Origin: an uncultured Bacteroidales bacterium
GTDB lineage: Bacteria; Bacteroidota; Bacteroidia; Bacteroidales; P3
DNA: 39,821 nt
Assembly (NCBI GenBank): GCA_905233475.1
Contig: CAJOEN010000013.1
Coordinates: 1 to 39,821 of the forward strand
Reading direction: 5' to 3'
The notes under the pieces are model-generated. The model was given only the letters and a program-made list of their open reading frames with translations, did no database searches and was not told where the DNA came from. Made by a program: the position numbers and the translations under genes. Below, piece after piece: positions 15,377 through 25,700 of this stretch; the first letter of the stretch is position 1, and the number at the start of each line of letters is the position of its first letter.

Positions 15377-17530
15377 ATGAGAATAGATTTTTCAAAAGTC
15401 GATTTCAGGTCGAATGAAAAAGGACACATATCCTTTTCCGACTGGCAAAAGAACGAAAAAATAGAGAAAAACTGGAAAACACCCGAACAGATTGACGTTA
15501 AACCCGTGTATGGCGACTGCGACCTGCTCGGCATGGAGCATCTGAACTACGCCGCCGGCATTGCGCCTTTCCTTCGCGGACCTTACTCCACCATGTATGT
15601 GATGCGTCCTTGGACCATCCGTCAATACGCTGGATTCAGCACCGCCGAAGAGAGTAACGCCTTCTACCGCCGCAACATTGCAGCCGGTCAGAAAGGTCTG
15701 AGCTGTGCTTTCGACCTTGCCACACACCGCGGCTACGACAGCGACCACGAACGTGTGGTAGGCGACGTGGGTAAAGCAGGCGTGGCCATCGACAGCATCT
15801 TGGACATGAAGATACTCTTCGACCAGATAGACCTCGGCAAGATGTCCGTTTCCATGACCATGAACGGCGCCGTGCTCCCCATCCTGGCTTTCTACATCAT
15901 AGCCGCCGAGGAACAGGGCGTGCCTCAGGACCAGCTGCAGGGCACCATCCAAAACGACATCCTGAAGGAATTCATGGTGCGTAACACCTATATCTATCCT
16001 CCGCTGCCTTCGATGAAAATCATTGCCGACATATTCGAGTACACCTCGAAAAACATGCCCAAATTCAACTCCATATCCATCTCCGGCTACCACATGCAGG
16101 AGGCCGGTGCCACCTGCGACATCGAGCTGGCATACACCCTCGCCGACGGGCTGGAGTACCTGCGCGCCGGTATCAACGCTGGCATGAGTGTGGACGATTT
16201 CGCTCCGCGTCTGTCGTTCTTCTGGGCCATCGGCATGAACCACTTTATGGAAATAGCCAAGATGCGTGCCGCACGTATGCTTTGGGCCAAGATTGTGAAA
16301 CAGTTCAACCCCAAGAACCCAAAATCGCTGGCATTGCGTACCCACAGCCAGACATCGGGCTGGAGCCTCACCGAGCAGGACCCCTTCAACAACGTGGCAC
16401 GTACCTGCATCGAGGCTATGGGAGCCGCTCTGGGACACACTCAATCGTTGCACACCAACGCCCTCGACGAAGCCATAGCACTGCCCACCGACTTTTCGGC
16501 ACGTATAGCACGTAACACACAGATATACATACAAGAAGAGACCAACGTCTGCCGCGTGGTTGACCCGTGGGCCGGTTCCTACTATGTGGAAACACTCACC
16601 AACGAGATAGCACACCGAGCTTGGGCTCATATCCAAGAGATTGAGAAACTCGGCGGCATGGCAAAGGCCATCGAAAGCGGCATACCCAAGATGCGTATCG
16701 AAGAAGCTTCGGCACGCAAGCAGAGCCGTATCGACAGCAACACCGACACCATCGTAGGTATCAACAAATACCGTCTGGAGCACGAAGACCCCATCGAGAC
16801 CCTCGAGGTGGACAACACCGCTGTGCGCGAGGCACAGATAAAACGTCTGGCCAAGCTGCGCGCCGAACGCGACAACGATGCCGTACAGAAATGTCTCGAC
16901 GCCCTCACCAAATGTGCCGAGACCGGCGAAGGCAACCTGCTTGCCCTCTCCATCGACGCCGCCCGCAAACGCGCATCGCTGGGCGAGATTTCCTACGCAT
17001 TGGAAAAAGTTTTCGGAAGATACAAAGCTAACATAAATCTTATTTCAGGAGTGTACAGTTCAGCAACCAAAGACAACGACAATTTCAAGAAAGCACAGGC
17101 AATGTGCGAAGAGTTTGCCAAGATAGAAGGACGCCGTCCGCGTATTATGGTGGCCAAGATGGGACAGGACGGTCACGACCGCGGCGCCAAAGTGGTGGCC
17201 ACAGGCTACGCCGACATCGGATTCGACGTGGATATGGGACCGCTGTTCCAGACTCCCGCCGAAGCAGCAAAGCAAGCCGTGGAAAACGACGTACACATCC
17301 TCGGTGCCAGCTCCCTTGCAGCAGGACACAAGACACTGTTGCCTCAGGTTATCGAAGAGCTGCACAAACTCGGTCGCGACGATATAATGGTTGTGGCCGG
17401 CGGCGTGATACCTCCGCAGGACTACCAGTTCCTCTTCGACGCTGGCGTGGCCGCCGTGTTCGGCCCCGGAACGGTTATCAGCGACAGCGCCATCAAGATG
17501 CTGGAACTGCTGATAGAAGCAAGGAAATAG
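15377..17530 (+). CDS. mutB: Methylmalonyl-CoA mutase, large (catalytic, B12-binding) subunit
   Basis: An adenosylcobalamin enzyme that interconverts succinyl-CoA and (R)-methylmalonyl-CoA, used by Bacteroidales for propionate formation. The 717-residue chain has the full large-subunit layout: a TIM barrel with [19 protein letters not shown] and [19 protein letters not shown], then a cobalamin domain with the DxHxxG motif DGHDRG (598-603; His600 is the lower axial ligand). It is homologous to the MutB of heterodimers and the ScpA homodimer. The small subunit mutA, often directly upstream in Bacteroides, is absent here: a ROK kinase precedes. The chaperone MeaB is encoded about 20 kb away. Third positions are richer in C/G than in most neighbours, as in a strongly expressed gene. 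It has its own promoter and terminator. Confidence 0.95.
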   Translation: MRIDFSKVDFRSNEKGHISFSDWQKNEKIEKNWKTPEQIDVKPVYGDCDLLGMEHLNYAAGIAPFLRGPYSTMYVMRPWTIRQYAGFSTAEESNAFYRRNIAAGQKGLSCAFDLATHRGYDSDHERVVGDVGKAGVAIDSILDMKILFDQIDLGKMSVSMTMNGAVLPILAFYIIAAEEQGVPQDQLQGTIQNDILKEFMVRNTYIYPPLPSMKIIADIFEYTSKNMPKFNSISISGYHMQEAGATCDIELAYTLADGLEYLRAGINAGMSVDDFAPRLSFFWAIGMNHFMEIAKMRAARMLWAKIVKQFNPKNPKSLALRTHSQTSGWSLTEQDPFNNVARTCIEAMGAALGHTQSLHTNALDEAIALPTDFSARIARNTQIYIQEETNVCRVVDPWAGSYYVETLTNEIAHRAWAHIQEIEKLGGMAKAIESGIPKMRIEEASARKQSRIDSNTDTIVGINKYRLEHEDPIETLEVDNTAVREAQIKRLAKLRAERDNDAVQKCLDALTKCAETGEGNLLALSIDAARKRASLGEISYALEKVFGRYKANINLISGVYSSATKDNDNFKKAQAMCEEFAKIEGRRPRIMVAKMGQDGHDRGAKVVATGYADIGFDVDMGPLFQTPAEAAKQAVENDVHILGASSLAAGHKTLLPQVIEELHKLGRDDIMVVAGGVIPPQDYQFLFDAGVAAVFGPGTVISDSAIKMLELLIEARK

Positions 17531-17590
17531 TCTTTTTCATTTAGGTTACCGAGCGATCGTTAAACTCATTTGTTTTTCGAACAAAATTAA

Positions 17591-17620
17591 AAAACGGCAC
17601 GATGTAAATCGCGCCGTTTT
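17591..17620. terminator. Bidirectional terminator between mutB and the M16 peptidase
   Basis: AAAACGGC pairs with GCCGTTTT, with an inner CGAT/ATCG stem after one mismatch. Runs of T follow on the plus strand and of A precede (T on the minus strand), so it can end both convergent genes. Confidence 0.8.
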
Positions 17621-17644
17621 TTGTTTTTGTTATGTCGTTCGGTA

Positions 17645-20560
17645 TCAATATCCGAAAATATCTTCAAGCGACAGTTTCTTAACCTTGCCGAATTTGCCGA
17701 GGGCGTTGAAATCCATGTCGCTTTCCTTGCCGAGTATCAGGTAGGTCTTTTTCTGGCCTTTGATGTATTTCTTTTGGAAATTCTCAAGGTCTTTCATTGT
17801 GAGGTTGGGATAGGTCTGGAACAGTTGTTTGGAAATGGGTTCTTTCCATCCCATACGCTCGCAGTTGAGGTAGCTGCCTATGATGCCCATCTTGGTGGTG
17901 CGGCTGGTGCGTATGTTCGAGATAAGGGCGTCCTTGGCAAGCTTGAAATTGGCTTCGGACTGCGGCATGTCGCTGAAGAGCTCCTCGTAGGCGTTGAGAG
18001 CGTCGATGAGCTTGTCGTTTTGGGTGATGACGTTGGCGCTGTTGTAGTACCAGCCGTCCTTGCGTCCGGTGTTGGCGTAGTGGCTGCTGGCGCTGTAGGC
18101 GAGGCTGCGTTTCTCGCGCATTTCCTGAAATACGATGGCGTTCATCGAGCCGCCGAAATATTCGTTGAAGAGCTGTACCTGCGGCACGAGTTTGGCATTG
18201 TATTTTTCGCCACGGAAATATTCTGTAACGTATGTGTTTTTGGCATCGTAATTAACAAAGAGTACCTGATTTTGGTTGGTGGCCAAGGGGTGATAAATCT
18301 TGTTGGCCGGAACTTTCTTGGTAGGATTTACGTTGTGAACGCGGTCGAGAACGACTTTAAGGTCGTTCATGGCCAAAGGTCCGTAGTACAACACACGGTG
18401 TTTGTAGCTGAACAGTCCTTTGATGGCATCAACAAGTTGTTGCGAAGTGTAGGCACGAAGCTGCTCGTCGCTGAGATTGATGTCTTTGATGTACTGCTCG
18501 CCGTAGATACCGTAGCGATTGAGGGCACTGAAAGCGGCACGCTGGTTGCTCTTGCTGTCGGTGCGACTTTTGATGATACGCTCCACAAGGGCTTTCAGGG
18601 CTTCGTCGTTGGGTTTGGCACTGCTCATAATCTCCTCCACCAAACGCATGGCGGCTTCCATATTCTCACTCAAACCACTGATACTAAGAGTTATAACTTC
18701 ACCGCCAACGCTAAGGTTGTAGTTGCAAGCTAATTTGAAGAACTCCTCCTGAAGCTGTTCGGCGGTATGTTGTTCGGTGCCGAGATAGTCGAGAAGGTCG
18801 GCGGCAAGGTCGATGGTTTTGTCGGCTGTGCTACCGAATTCAAAGCGGTAGTTGAGGTTGAAAGTGGCATTCTCCACATTCTTCACATAAAGGATTTCAC
18901 TACCGTTGGCAGTTTTGCCTTTCTGCATATCTTTCTTGAAATCAACAAACTGAGGCTCTATGGGTTTAGCCTCGGAAACGCTTTTCTTTATCTCTGTAAG
19001 GAATGCGCTTTCGTCGTTGCGGTTCACCTCTATGGGAGTGATGGCGGGTTTAAGCACCTTGGTAACGGGGTCGGGAGTACCCTGACGTTTGTAAACAATT
19101 ACATAGTTGTTGTCCTTGAAAATACGGTTGGCGAAGTCCACGATGTCCTGTTTGGTAATTTTCGAAAGTTCGTTTATTTCGTTGCAGACATCGCCCCAGC
19201 TACGGTGCTCCACAAAAGCATAGGCCATTTGGCTGGCACGGCTGTCGTTGCTTTCGGCGCGTTTCATTATAGAGAGTTTCTGGTTGTTGATAAAGGCTTG
19301 GAGCAACCATTCGTCGAACTGACCTTTTTTCACCAATTCGACTTGTTCGAGCAACAGGTCTTTAAGCTGGTCGAGACTCTGACCTTTTATTGGGCGACCG
19401 CCGAGCATAAATGCGGCGTAGTCGTTGAGGGTGTAAGTGCCTGCGTAGGCTCCCAAGCATTTCTGTGCCTGATTGAGATTGAAATCCACCAAACCGCATT
19501 TGCCGTTGTTGAGGATTTTCTCTGTTGCTTCTGCCAAGAAAACATCACGACTTCCGTTACCTTCATCAATACGGAAAGCAATGGTCAGATTTTCGGGGTC
19601 GAGGCCGGTGATGGTACGGCTAATTGGCGAAGTAATAGGCTGTTCGGCCACTTTGGTGAAAGGGGGGACATTACCGGGTTTCCAGCATCCCATATATTTG
19701 TCGATGATTTTGATAACCTCGTCGGGGTCGAAATCGCCTGCCATAGCCACGCACATGTTGTTCGGCACATAATAGGCGGCGTGATATTTACGAATGTTGC
19801 GCATGGATGGATTTTTGAGGTGCTCGATGGTACCGATGGTAGTTTGCGAGCCGTAAGGATGGTTGGGGAAAAGGGCTGCCATCATGGTTTCGTTTACACG
19901 ACGTCCGTCCTTAGCCATACCTATATTCTTTTCTTCGTAAACGGACTCAAGCTCTGTGTGGAAAAGACGAAGCACAAGGTTTGGAAAACGGTCGCCCTGA
20001 ACCTTTGCCCAATTCTCCACTTGGTTGGCGGGGATATTCTCCACATACATTGTGAAGTCGTTGGAAGTAAAGGCATTAGTACCGGTAGAACCTATGGCCG
20101 TCATGGACTTGTCGTACTCGTTGGCAATTGCTACCTGCGAAGCAAGATACGACAGGCTATCGATTTTGCGGTAGATTGCGGTGCGAGTTGCCTCGTCGTC
20201 GAACTGACGGTAAGCCTCGTAAAGGTCTTCTATCTTTTGGATGTAGGCCGCTTCTTTGTTCCAATCCTTGGTGCCGAGCTGCTTACTGCCTTTAAAAAGC
20301 ATGTGTTCAAGGTAGTGGGCAAGGCCGGTGGTCTCCGAGGGGTCGTTTTTGCTACCTGCACGTACAGCGATGTATGTCTGGATACGAGGGGCATTCTTGT
20401 AAACACTCAAAAATACTTTAAGACCGTTGTCCAACGTGTATTCGCGTATCTGATAAGGGTCGTTGGGATAAGTTTTGTACTGGTACTTTTGCGCCAATGC
20501 AGTGCCCGAAAGCAATACAGCAGCAACAAAAAGTCCTACAATAAATTTTAATTTTCTCAT
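17645..20560 (-). CDS. Exported zinc peptidase, M16 family (two tandem units)
   Basis: A 971-residue secreted or periplasmic protease. A signal peptide ends in GTALA at about residue 23. The first M16 unit has the inverted zinc motif HYLEH (82-86) in the typical context LAHYLEHMLFKGS, with the third ligand region ELESVYEEKN (203-212). The second half (from about residue 520) is a related, catalytically inactive M16 domain, ending in a segment RSLAYSASSHYA typical of this half. In Bacteroidetes such proteins (pitrilysin-like) degrade peptides in the cell envelope. It is monocistronic: a -7 box TAAATTTG at 20694-20701 on the minus strand and a bidirectional terminator at its end. Confidence 0.92.
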   Translation of the reverse strand: MRKLKFIVGLFVAAVLLSGTALAQKYQYKTYPNDPYQIREYTLDNGLKVFLSVYKNAPRIQTYIAVRAGSKNDPSETTGLAHYLEHMLFKGSKQLGTKDWNKEAAYIQKIEDLYEAYRQFDDEATRTAIYRKIDSLSYLASQVAIANEYDKSMTAIGSTGTNAFTSNDFTMYVENIPANQVENWAKVQGDRFPNLVLRLFHTELESVYEEKNIGMAKDGRRVNETMMAALFPNHPYGSQTTIGTIEHLKNPSMRNIRKYHAAYYVPNNMCVAMAGDFDPDEVIKIIDKYMGCWKPGNVPPFTKVAEQPITSPISRTITGLDPENLTIAFRIDEGNGSRDVFLAEATEKILNNGKCGLVDFNLNQAQKCLGAYAGTYTLNDYAAFMLGGRPIKGQSLDQLKDLLLEQVELVKKGQFDEWLLQAFINNQKLSIMKRAESNDSRASQMAYAFVEHRSWGDVCNEINELSKITKQDIVDFANRIFKDNNYVIVYKRQGTPDPVTKVLKPAITPIEVNRNDESAFLTEIKKSVSEAKPIEPQFVDFKKDMQKGKTANGSEILYVKNVENATFNLNYRFEFGSTADKTIDLAADLLDYLGTEQHTAEQLQEEFFKLACNYNLSVGGEVITLSISGLSENMEAAMRLVEEIMSSAKPNDEALKALVERIIKSRTDSKSNQRAAFSALNRYGIYGEQYIKDINLSDEQLRAYTSQQLVDAIKGLFSYKHRVLYYGPLAMNDLKVVLDRVHNVNPTKKVPANKIYHPLATNQNQVLFVNYDAKNTYVTEYFRGEKYNAKLVPQVQLFNEYFGGSMNAIVFQEMREKRSLAYSASSHYANTGRKDGWYYNSANVITQNDKLIDALNAYEELFSDMPQSEANFKLAKDALISNIRTSRTTKMGIIGSYLNCERMGWKEPISKQLFQTYPNLTMKDLENFQKKYIKGQKKTYLILGKESDMDFNALGKFGKVKKLSLEDIFGY

Positions 20561-20693
20561 TGTTTTACTGTTATTTATGTTTGTTATTATTGATTTGATT
20601 TTCCATTAAATGAATAACCACAAGCTATATTATTATCATATATTATTGTATATCAGATATTTTTATTATTACTACATTTAAGTTATTCCTCTA

Positions 20694-20701
20694 CAAATTT
20701 A
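20694..20701 (-). promoter_or_regulatory. -7 promoter box for the M16 peptidase
   Basis: Minus-strand TAAATTTG, matching TAnnTTTG, with a leader of about 125 bases to the peptidase ATG. It is divergent from the promoter at 20778 in the same 249-base spacer. Confidence 0.45.
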
Positions 20702-20777
20702 CATATTTTTATGCAGACTTTTTTCAAAAAAAGTGGAGAAAATTTTTCTTTTTCATGTTTCGAACAATTATTTTTTG

Positions 20778-20785
20778 TACTTTTG
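20778..20785 (+). promoter_or_regulatory. -7 promoter box for the membrane-thioredoxin fusion
   Basis: TACTTTTG followed by C, a TAnnTTTG match 24 bases ahead of the ATG at 20810. It decides the start, since an upstream in-frame ATG at 20711 would precede the promoter. Confidence 0.6.
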
Positions 20786-20809
20786 CAAATCAAAAAAAAC
20801 TTTGCACCT

Positions 20810-21751
20810 ATGCGGAAAACACTTGCAAAAAACAGATGTCTCAACAATAGCCTGCGCCTCGTAGCAGGGCTAACATTCGTGCTTTCGGCTGTACTCAAAT
20901 ACCTGTCGCTCGAAAGTTTCGATATGTATATATATGAACATCAGCTATTTGGCTACATACTTACCGAAACCTTAACCCGTTGCCTGATAGCCGCGGAGTT
21001 ATGCTTGGGAGTGTTTCTTGTTGCCGGCGTGTTCCCACGTTTCACCAAATATGCCATGCTCGGCCTGCTTTCGGCTTTTACCGTGTACCTGTTGCTTTTG
21101 CCATACGTGTTCGGTATCGACGACAGTAACTGCCACTGTTTTGGCGAACATATAACGTTAAACCGTTGGCAATCCATAGTCAAAAACCTTGTACTTATAG
21201 CCTTGCTACTGCCCGTGAACCCTGCTTTGGGGTGGCGTTTCCGATGGCCTAAAACGGCTTTTGCGGCGGTGGCGGCACTCTCGCTCGTTGCGGCATTTTC
21301 TATAAACACGCCTTCGTATATCGACAAAGCCTTGTACGGACAAAGGGGAACTATAGACGGCGAGCTTTTCCGCACCACCATGCTCGAAACCGAAGGAGGC
21401 GAGGCCTTTCTGCAAGGCAAGCAGGTGGTTTGTTTCTACTCTACCTCGTGCCGGTATTGCCGCAAGGCCGCCAAAAAGGTACATATCGCCATGCAAAAAG
21501 AAAAAATTAGCGGCGAAAGGATAAAAATTGTATTTTGGAACACAAATCACAACAAAACTACGGGCAATTTTTTCGCCAAAAGCGACGTGCCCCCGCTTGA
21601 AAATGTCGAAATTGCGGCGGAGACCTTCATAAACATAACGCATGGCATAATGCCTGTGATAGCCTTTGTAAACGATGGTTCGGTGGTGGAAACCCACAAA
21701 TACATCGAACTCAACGAAAAACAGATAAAGGATTTTCTGTCGGAAAAATAA
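20810..21751 (+). CDS. MauE/DoxX-like membrane protein fused to a thioredoxin-like domain
   Basis: A 313-residue inner-membrane protein in two parts. Residues 1-165 hold about five hydrophobic helices (near 14-34, 55-75, 81-101, 123-138, 149-165), with a conserved-looking CHCFGEHITLNRW (108-120) between helices 3 and 4; a CxCFG motif like this is seen in MauE/DoxX-like families proposed to handle thiol or quinone redox. Residues 200-313 form a thioredoxin-like domain with the active-site motif C214-R-Y-C217 in YSTSCRYC and a late cis-proline-like IMPV. The likely role is disulfide exchange across the membrane, in the manner of DsbD or VKOR-Trx fusions; this is inference. The start was moved to 20810 because the longer frame would begin upstream of the promoter. 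Confidence 0.7.
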   Translation: MRKTLAKNRCLNNSLRLVAGLTFVLSAVLKYLSLESFDMYIYEHQLFGYILTETLTRCLIAAELCLGVFLVAGVFPRFTKYAMLGLLSAFTVYLLLLPYVFGIDDSNCHCFGEHITLNRWQSIVKNLVLIALLLPVNPALGWRFRWPKTAFAAVAALSLVAAFSINTPSYIDKALYGQRGTIDGELFRTTMLETEGGEAFLQGKQVVCFYSTSCRYCRKAAKKVHIAMQKEKISGERIKIVFWNTNHNKTTGNFFAKSDVPPLENVEIAAETFINITHGIMPVIAFVNDGSVVETHKYIELNEKQIKDFLSEK

Positions 21752-21781
21752 TTTTTGGGGGGCGGAAAAACGTAACCACCC

Positions 21782-22726
21782 TCAATTCAGATGTGGGAGC
21801 CGCTCTTTCAGTTCCTTTTCGATTTTTTCCATTTTTTCGGTAAATGCCTGATATCCGCCATTTTGCGGAAACAACGGCCTGTGTTGTCGCATTTTACGCC
21901 ATTGTCCCACTTTTTGGCATAATTCCATAGTCTGTTCGGAGCAGTATGCGTCTGTAAACTTCTCCCAAATGTAGTCCACCGCCACAGCGGAGGGGTGCAG
22001 CATATCTGTGTCGTAAAAACGATAGTCGCGCAATTCGTCCATAACTATCTCGTAAGCAGGAAAATAGAAGACATTACCGTGGCTTTTCTGTAGTTCTTCC
22101 ACTAAGAGATGCAGCACAGCCTTGCTGAGGGTGTTTTGCCTGTAACCGTCCTTCCAATGCCGTATCGGACTTACGGTGAAGATGATACGCAAATCAGGGT
22201 TCCGGAGTAACAGATTATCAATAAGGGAATTGTAGGTATCCACAAGTGCTTCAACGGTAGTAAGGCGTTTGCTGAAAAGACCTCCGGGCATTTTATGACA
22301 GTTGGCCACAACGGTACCGTTTTCCACAAGTTGGTAAACAAAAGCCGTGCCGAGGGTAAGTATCAGTGTATCAGTATTTTTCAGAAAAATGTACGCGTTG
22401 TATAAAGCCGAATTGCATTGCTGTAGGCATATCTCCTTGTCAGGATGAGAGAATTTGCCGTGGTGCAACCACGAGTGCCACAGCCCGTTGCCAAAAACGA
22501 GGTCGCTATCGGTAAGCGGTTCCCCCGAAAGGGTGATTTCCAAGCTCTTAGCAATAGAAACGGGATTATACAAAATGCCGCACGGGTTGATGTGGATACG
22601 AAATCCGTAGTAGTCCATCAGTCGTCCGATGTTTTCGGTAAAGCAGGACCCCACAAGCATTATGCGGTTGTTGTGGTTTATGCTAACCGGCTGTTTTTCA
22701 ATATTTACAGTAGTTGCGAACTGCAT
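21782..22726 (-). CDS. GSCFA-domain protein
   Basis: A 314-residue cytoplasmic protein of the GSCFA family (SGNH-hydrolase-like). The name-giving motif is present as VGSCFTENIG (25-34), with later blocks HSWLHHGKF, LTLGTAFVYQL, FTVSPIRHWKDG and the His-containing DTDMLHPSAVAVDYIW, which could supply a catalytic Asp-x-x-His. The substrate is unknown; members are frequent in Bacteroidetes and some proteobacteria. It begins 3 bases after the dnaE stop and is almost certainly read from the dnaE transcript. Confidence 0.85.
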   Translation of the reverse strand: MQFATTVNIEKQPVSINHNNRIMLVGSCFTENIGRLMDYYGFRIHINPCGILYNPVSIAKSLEITLSGEPLTDSDLVFGNGLWHSWLHHGKFSHPDKEICLQQCNSALYNAYIFLKNTDTLILTLGTAFVYQLVENGTVVANCHKMPGGLFSKRLTTVEALVDTYNSLIDNLLLRNPDLRIIFTVSPIRHWKDGYRQNTLSKAVLHLLVEELQKSHGNVFYFPAYEIVMDELRDYRFYDTDMLHPSAVAVDYIWEKFTDAYCSEQTMELCQKVGQWRKMRQHRPLFPQNGGYQAFTEKMEKIEKELKERLPHLN

Positions 22727-22729
22727 AGG

Positions 22730-25700
22730 TTATTGTACGTTTACTTCGAAAGAGCTTATTTCGGGCATTTTTTCGATGGCTTTGAAAAATTTGGTGGGGT
22801 TCACCATAAGTGTTACCGAGCGCATGGAAAGGGAGATGTTGAATTTTGTTGAATCGATACGTGCATACAGCGGCACCTTACCTTTGCACTTCTGGGCGGT
22901 TTTCTGCAACGCATCGCAAAAAGCGGCACTGATGTTCTGCAACGGTATGTTGAGGCGTATAGACTTGGTGCGTTTGTCCAAAATTTCGTCGAGCAAGGTG
23001 ATGTCGATGATTTTTAGTTCGAGGTTGTTTTTTTCGCCCCACTGCTGAGCTTTAATCATTCCTCGGCAGAAAAGGAACTGTCCTTTTTGGAAGAAATTCC
23101 GGATTTTCATGTAGTCGTTGCCGAAAACACGGAACTCAAAAGAGCCGTCGTAGTCCTCTATTGTCATAACGCCGAAAGTTTTTCCGCTTTTCGACGTCTT
23201 TTCCTGTGCGTTGGACACATATCCCGCAAAACGGAGTTCCCTATCGCGTATATGCTCGTATTCAGCAGTTTGCGAAAGCCGTGCCGTGTTTATGTTGGTA
23301 TAAAATTTCATAGCCCATTTGTATTCATCGAGTGGGTGTCCGGTAAGGAAAATCCCTATGGTCTCCTTTTCGAAATTGGCACGGGTTATGGTGTTCCATT
23401 CTTCCACCTGTGGTATTTCCGGGTGAAGGCTTTCCGCCATCTCCGGCGATTCGCCGAAGAGCGATATTTGCGATGAAGCGGCGTTTTCCTGCTCTTTTCC
23501 GCCCCAGCGTATCAGCTTATCCAAAAAAGTAGGGGTGTTTTCGTTGTCGTCTTCCCTATAAAAATATACGGCGCGGTGCATTTCGGCAAACTCGTCCAAA
23601 GCCCCCGATTTTACAAGCGATTCGATACAGCGTTTGTTTACCGTGCGCAGGTTTATGCGTTTCAGGAAATCAAACAAGTCCTTAAACTCGCCGTTTTTGG
23701 AACGTTCCTCAATTACGGCTTGTGTGGCCGCTTCGCCCACGCCTTTAAGTCCGCCTATACCGTAGCGTATCTCACCTTTCTTGTTTACGGTGAAATTATC
23801 GATGGATTCGTTTACGCTTGGCGGTAATATTTTGATTTTCATCTTATTACACTCATCCATAAGCACACCCAAGCGACTCACATCGGCACTTTCGGCGGTA
23901 AGGTTGGCGGCCATAAACTCGGCAGGATAATGGGCTTTGAGGTAGGCCGTTTGGTAAGCAACCCACGAATAACAGGTGGCATGCGATTTGTTAAAAGCGT
24001 AGGAGGCAAATTTCTCCCAGTCTGTCCAGATTTTTTCCAGAATTTTGGGGTCGTGGCCGTTTTTTTCACCACCTTCTATGAATTGTGGCTTCATCTTATC
24101 TACAATATCCTTCTTTTTCTTACCCATAGCCTTACGCAGGGCGTCGCTTTCGCCGCGAGTGAAATTGGCAAGCTGACGACTCAGAAGCATGACCTGCTCC
24201 TGATACACGGTAATTCCATAGGTGTCCTTGAGGTACTGCTCCATGCACGGAATGTCGTAGGTAATGGGACTTTTGCCGTTTTTACGGGCTATAAAGTCGG
24301 GAATATAGTCCATAGGCCCCGGACGATAAAGGGCATTCATGGCTATAAGGTCTTCAAAATGAGTAGGTTTCAGCTCGCGCAGGTTACTCTGCATTCCTGC
24401 CGATTCGAATTGGAACACCGCCACAGTGTTGCCGTTGCTGAAAAGTTTGTAAGTATCCGGGTCATCGATGGGTATGTGGTCTATGTCCACATCAATGCCA
24501 CGCGATAGTTTTATATTTTTCAAGGCCTCCTTGATTATACTCAGTGTTGATAGCCCAAGGAAGTCCATTTTGATAAGTCCCACGTTTTCAACGACATGGC
24601 CATCATATTGGGTTACAACCACTTTTTTGCCTGTTTTCTTGTCATCGACTGTTGATATTGGGGCGAAATTGGTAAGGTCGTCGGCTCCGATAATCACACC
24701 GCAGGCGTGTATGCCTGTCTGCCGGTTGGTACCCTCGAGCTGGCTGGCGTAGGTTAGCATTGAGGATATGTTTTTGTCCTCGCCCTCGTACAGCTTTTTC
24801 ATTTCGGGAACATACTGCAGACAGTTCCTTAGGTTTATTTTGAGTGGTTTGCCTTTGGCATCTTTAAGGTTTTCGGGGAATTTGTCGGGCACAAGTGCTT
24901 TTATGGCGTTGGATTCGGCTATGGGAATCTCCTGCACACGGCAAACGTCGGCAATGGAGTTTTTTGTCGCCATAGTGCCATAGGTTATGATGTGCGCCAC
25001 TTTTTCGGCACCGTATTTTTCTGTAACCCAGTCGAGTACACGGTCGCGCCCTGCATCGTCGAAATCAACATCTATATCGGGTAGCGAAATGCGGTCGGGA
25101 TTGAGGAAACGCTCAAACAGCAGATCGTATTTCAACGGGTCTATATCGGTAATTTTCAGACAGTAAGCAACGACCGAACCTGCGGCGGAGCCACGTCCGG
25201 GGCCAACCATCACGTCAAGTTCCTCGCGGGCGGCGCGTATGTAGTCCGAAACTATGAGGAAATATCCGGGGAAACCCATTGTCTTCATCACATGAAGCTC
25301 GAAAATTATACGTTCTCGCTGTTCGTCGGTAAGGGTTTCGCCATAGCGGATTTCGGCGCCTTCCCAAGTGAGTTTGGCAAGGTAGTCGGCTTCTAATTTG
25401 ATACGGTACAAACGGTTAATCCCGCCCAGCTTCTTGATTTTTTTCCCGGCCTCTTCCTTCGAAAGGACTTCATTGCCGTGTTCGTCGCGGGTAAACTCGT
25501 TGAAAAGGTCTTCGTCGGTGAATTTCTGATGGTATCCCTCCTCGGTTCCAAAGTCTTCGGGAATGGGGAAAACGGGCATTATGGGGTCGGAGTCGATGCT
25601 GTAGGTCTCCACCTTTTCGGCGATTTCCACAGTGTTGGCGAGGGCTTCGGGCAGGTCGGAGAAGATGGCCTCCATCTCTTCGGGACTTTTCAGCCATTCC

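Noticed and set aside
15392-16783. Minus-strand frame of 463 codons opposite mutB
   Set aside because: Shadow of mutB caused by its C/G-rich third positions; no motif or start signal.
18767-20551. Plus-strand open frame of 594 codons opposite the M16 peptidase
   Set aside because: Antisense shadow produced by the codon bias of the M16 gene; no domain sense.
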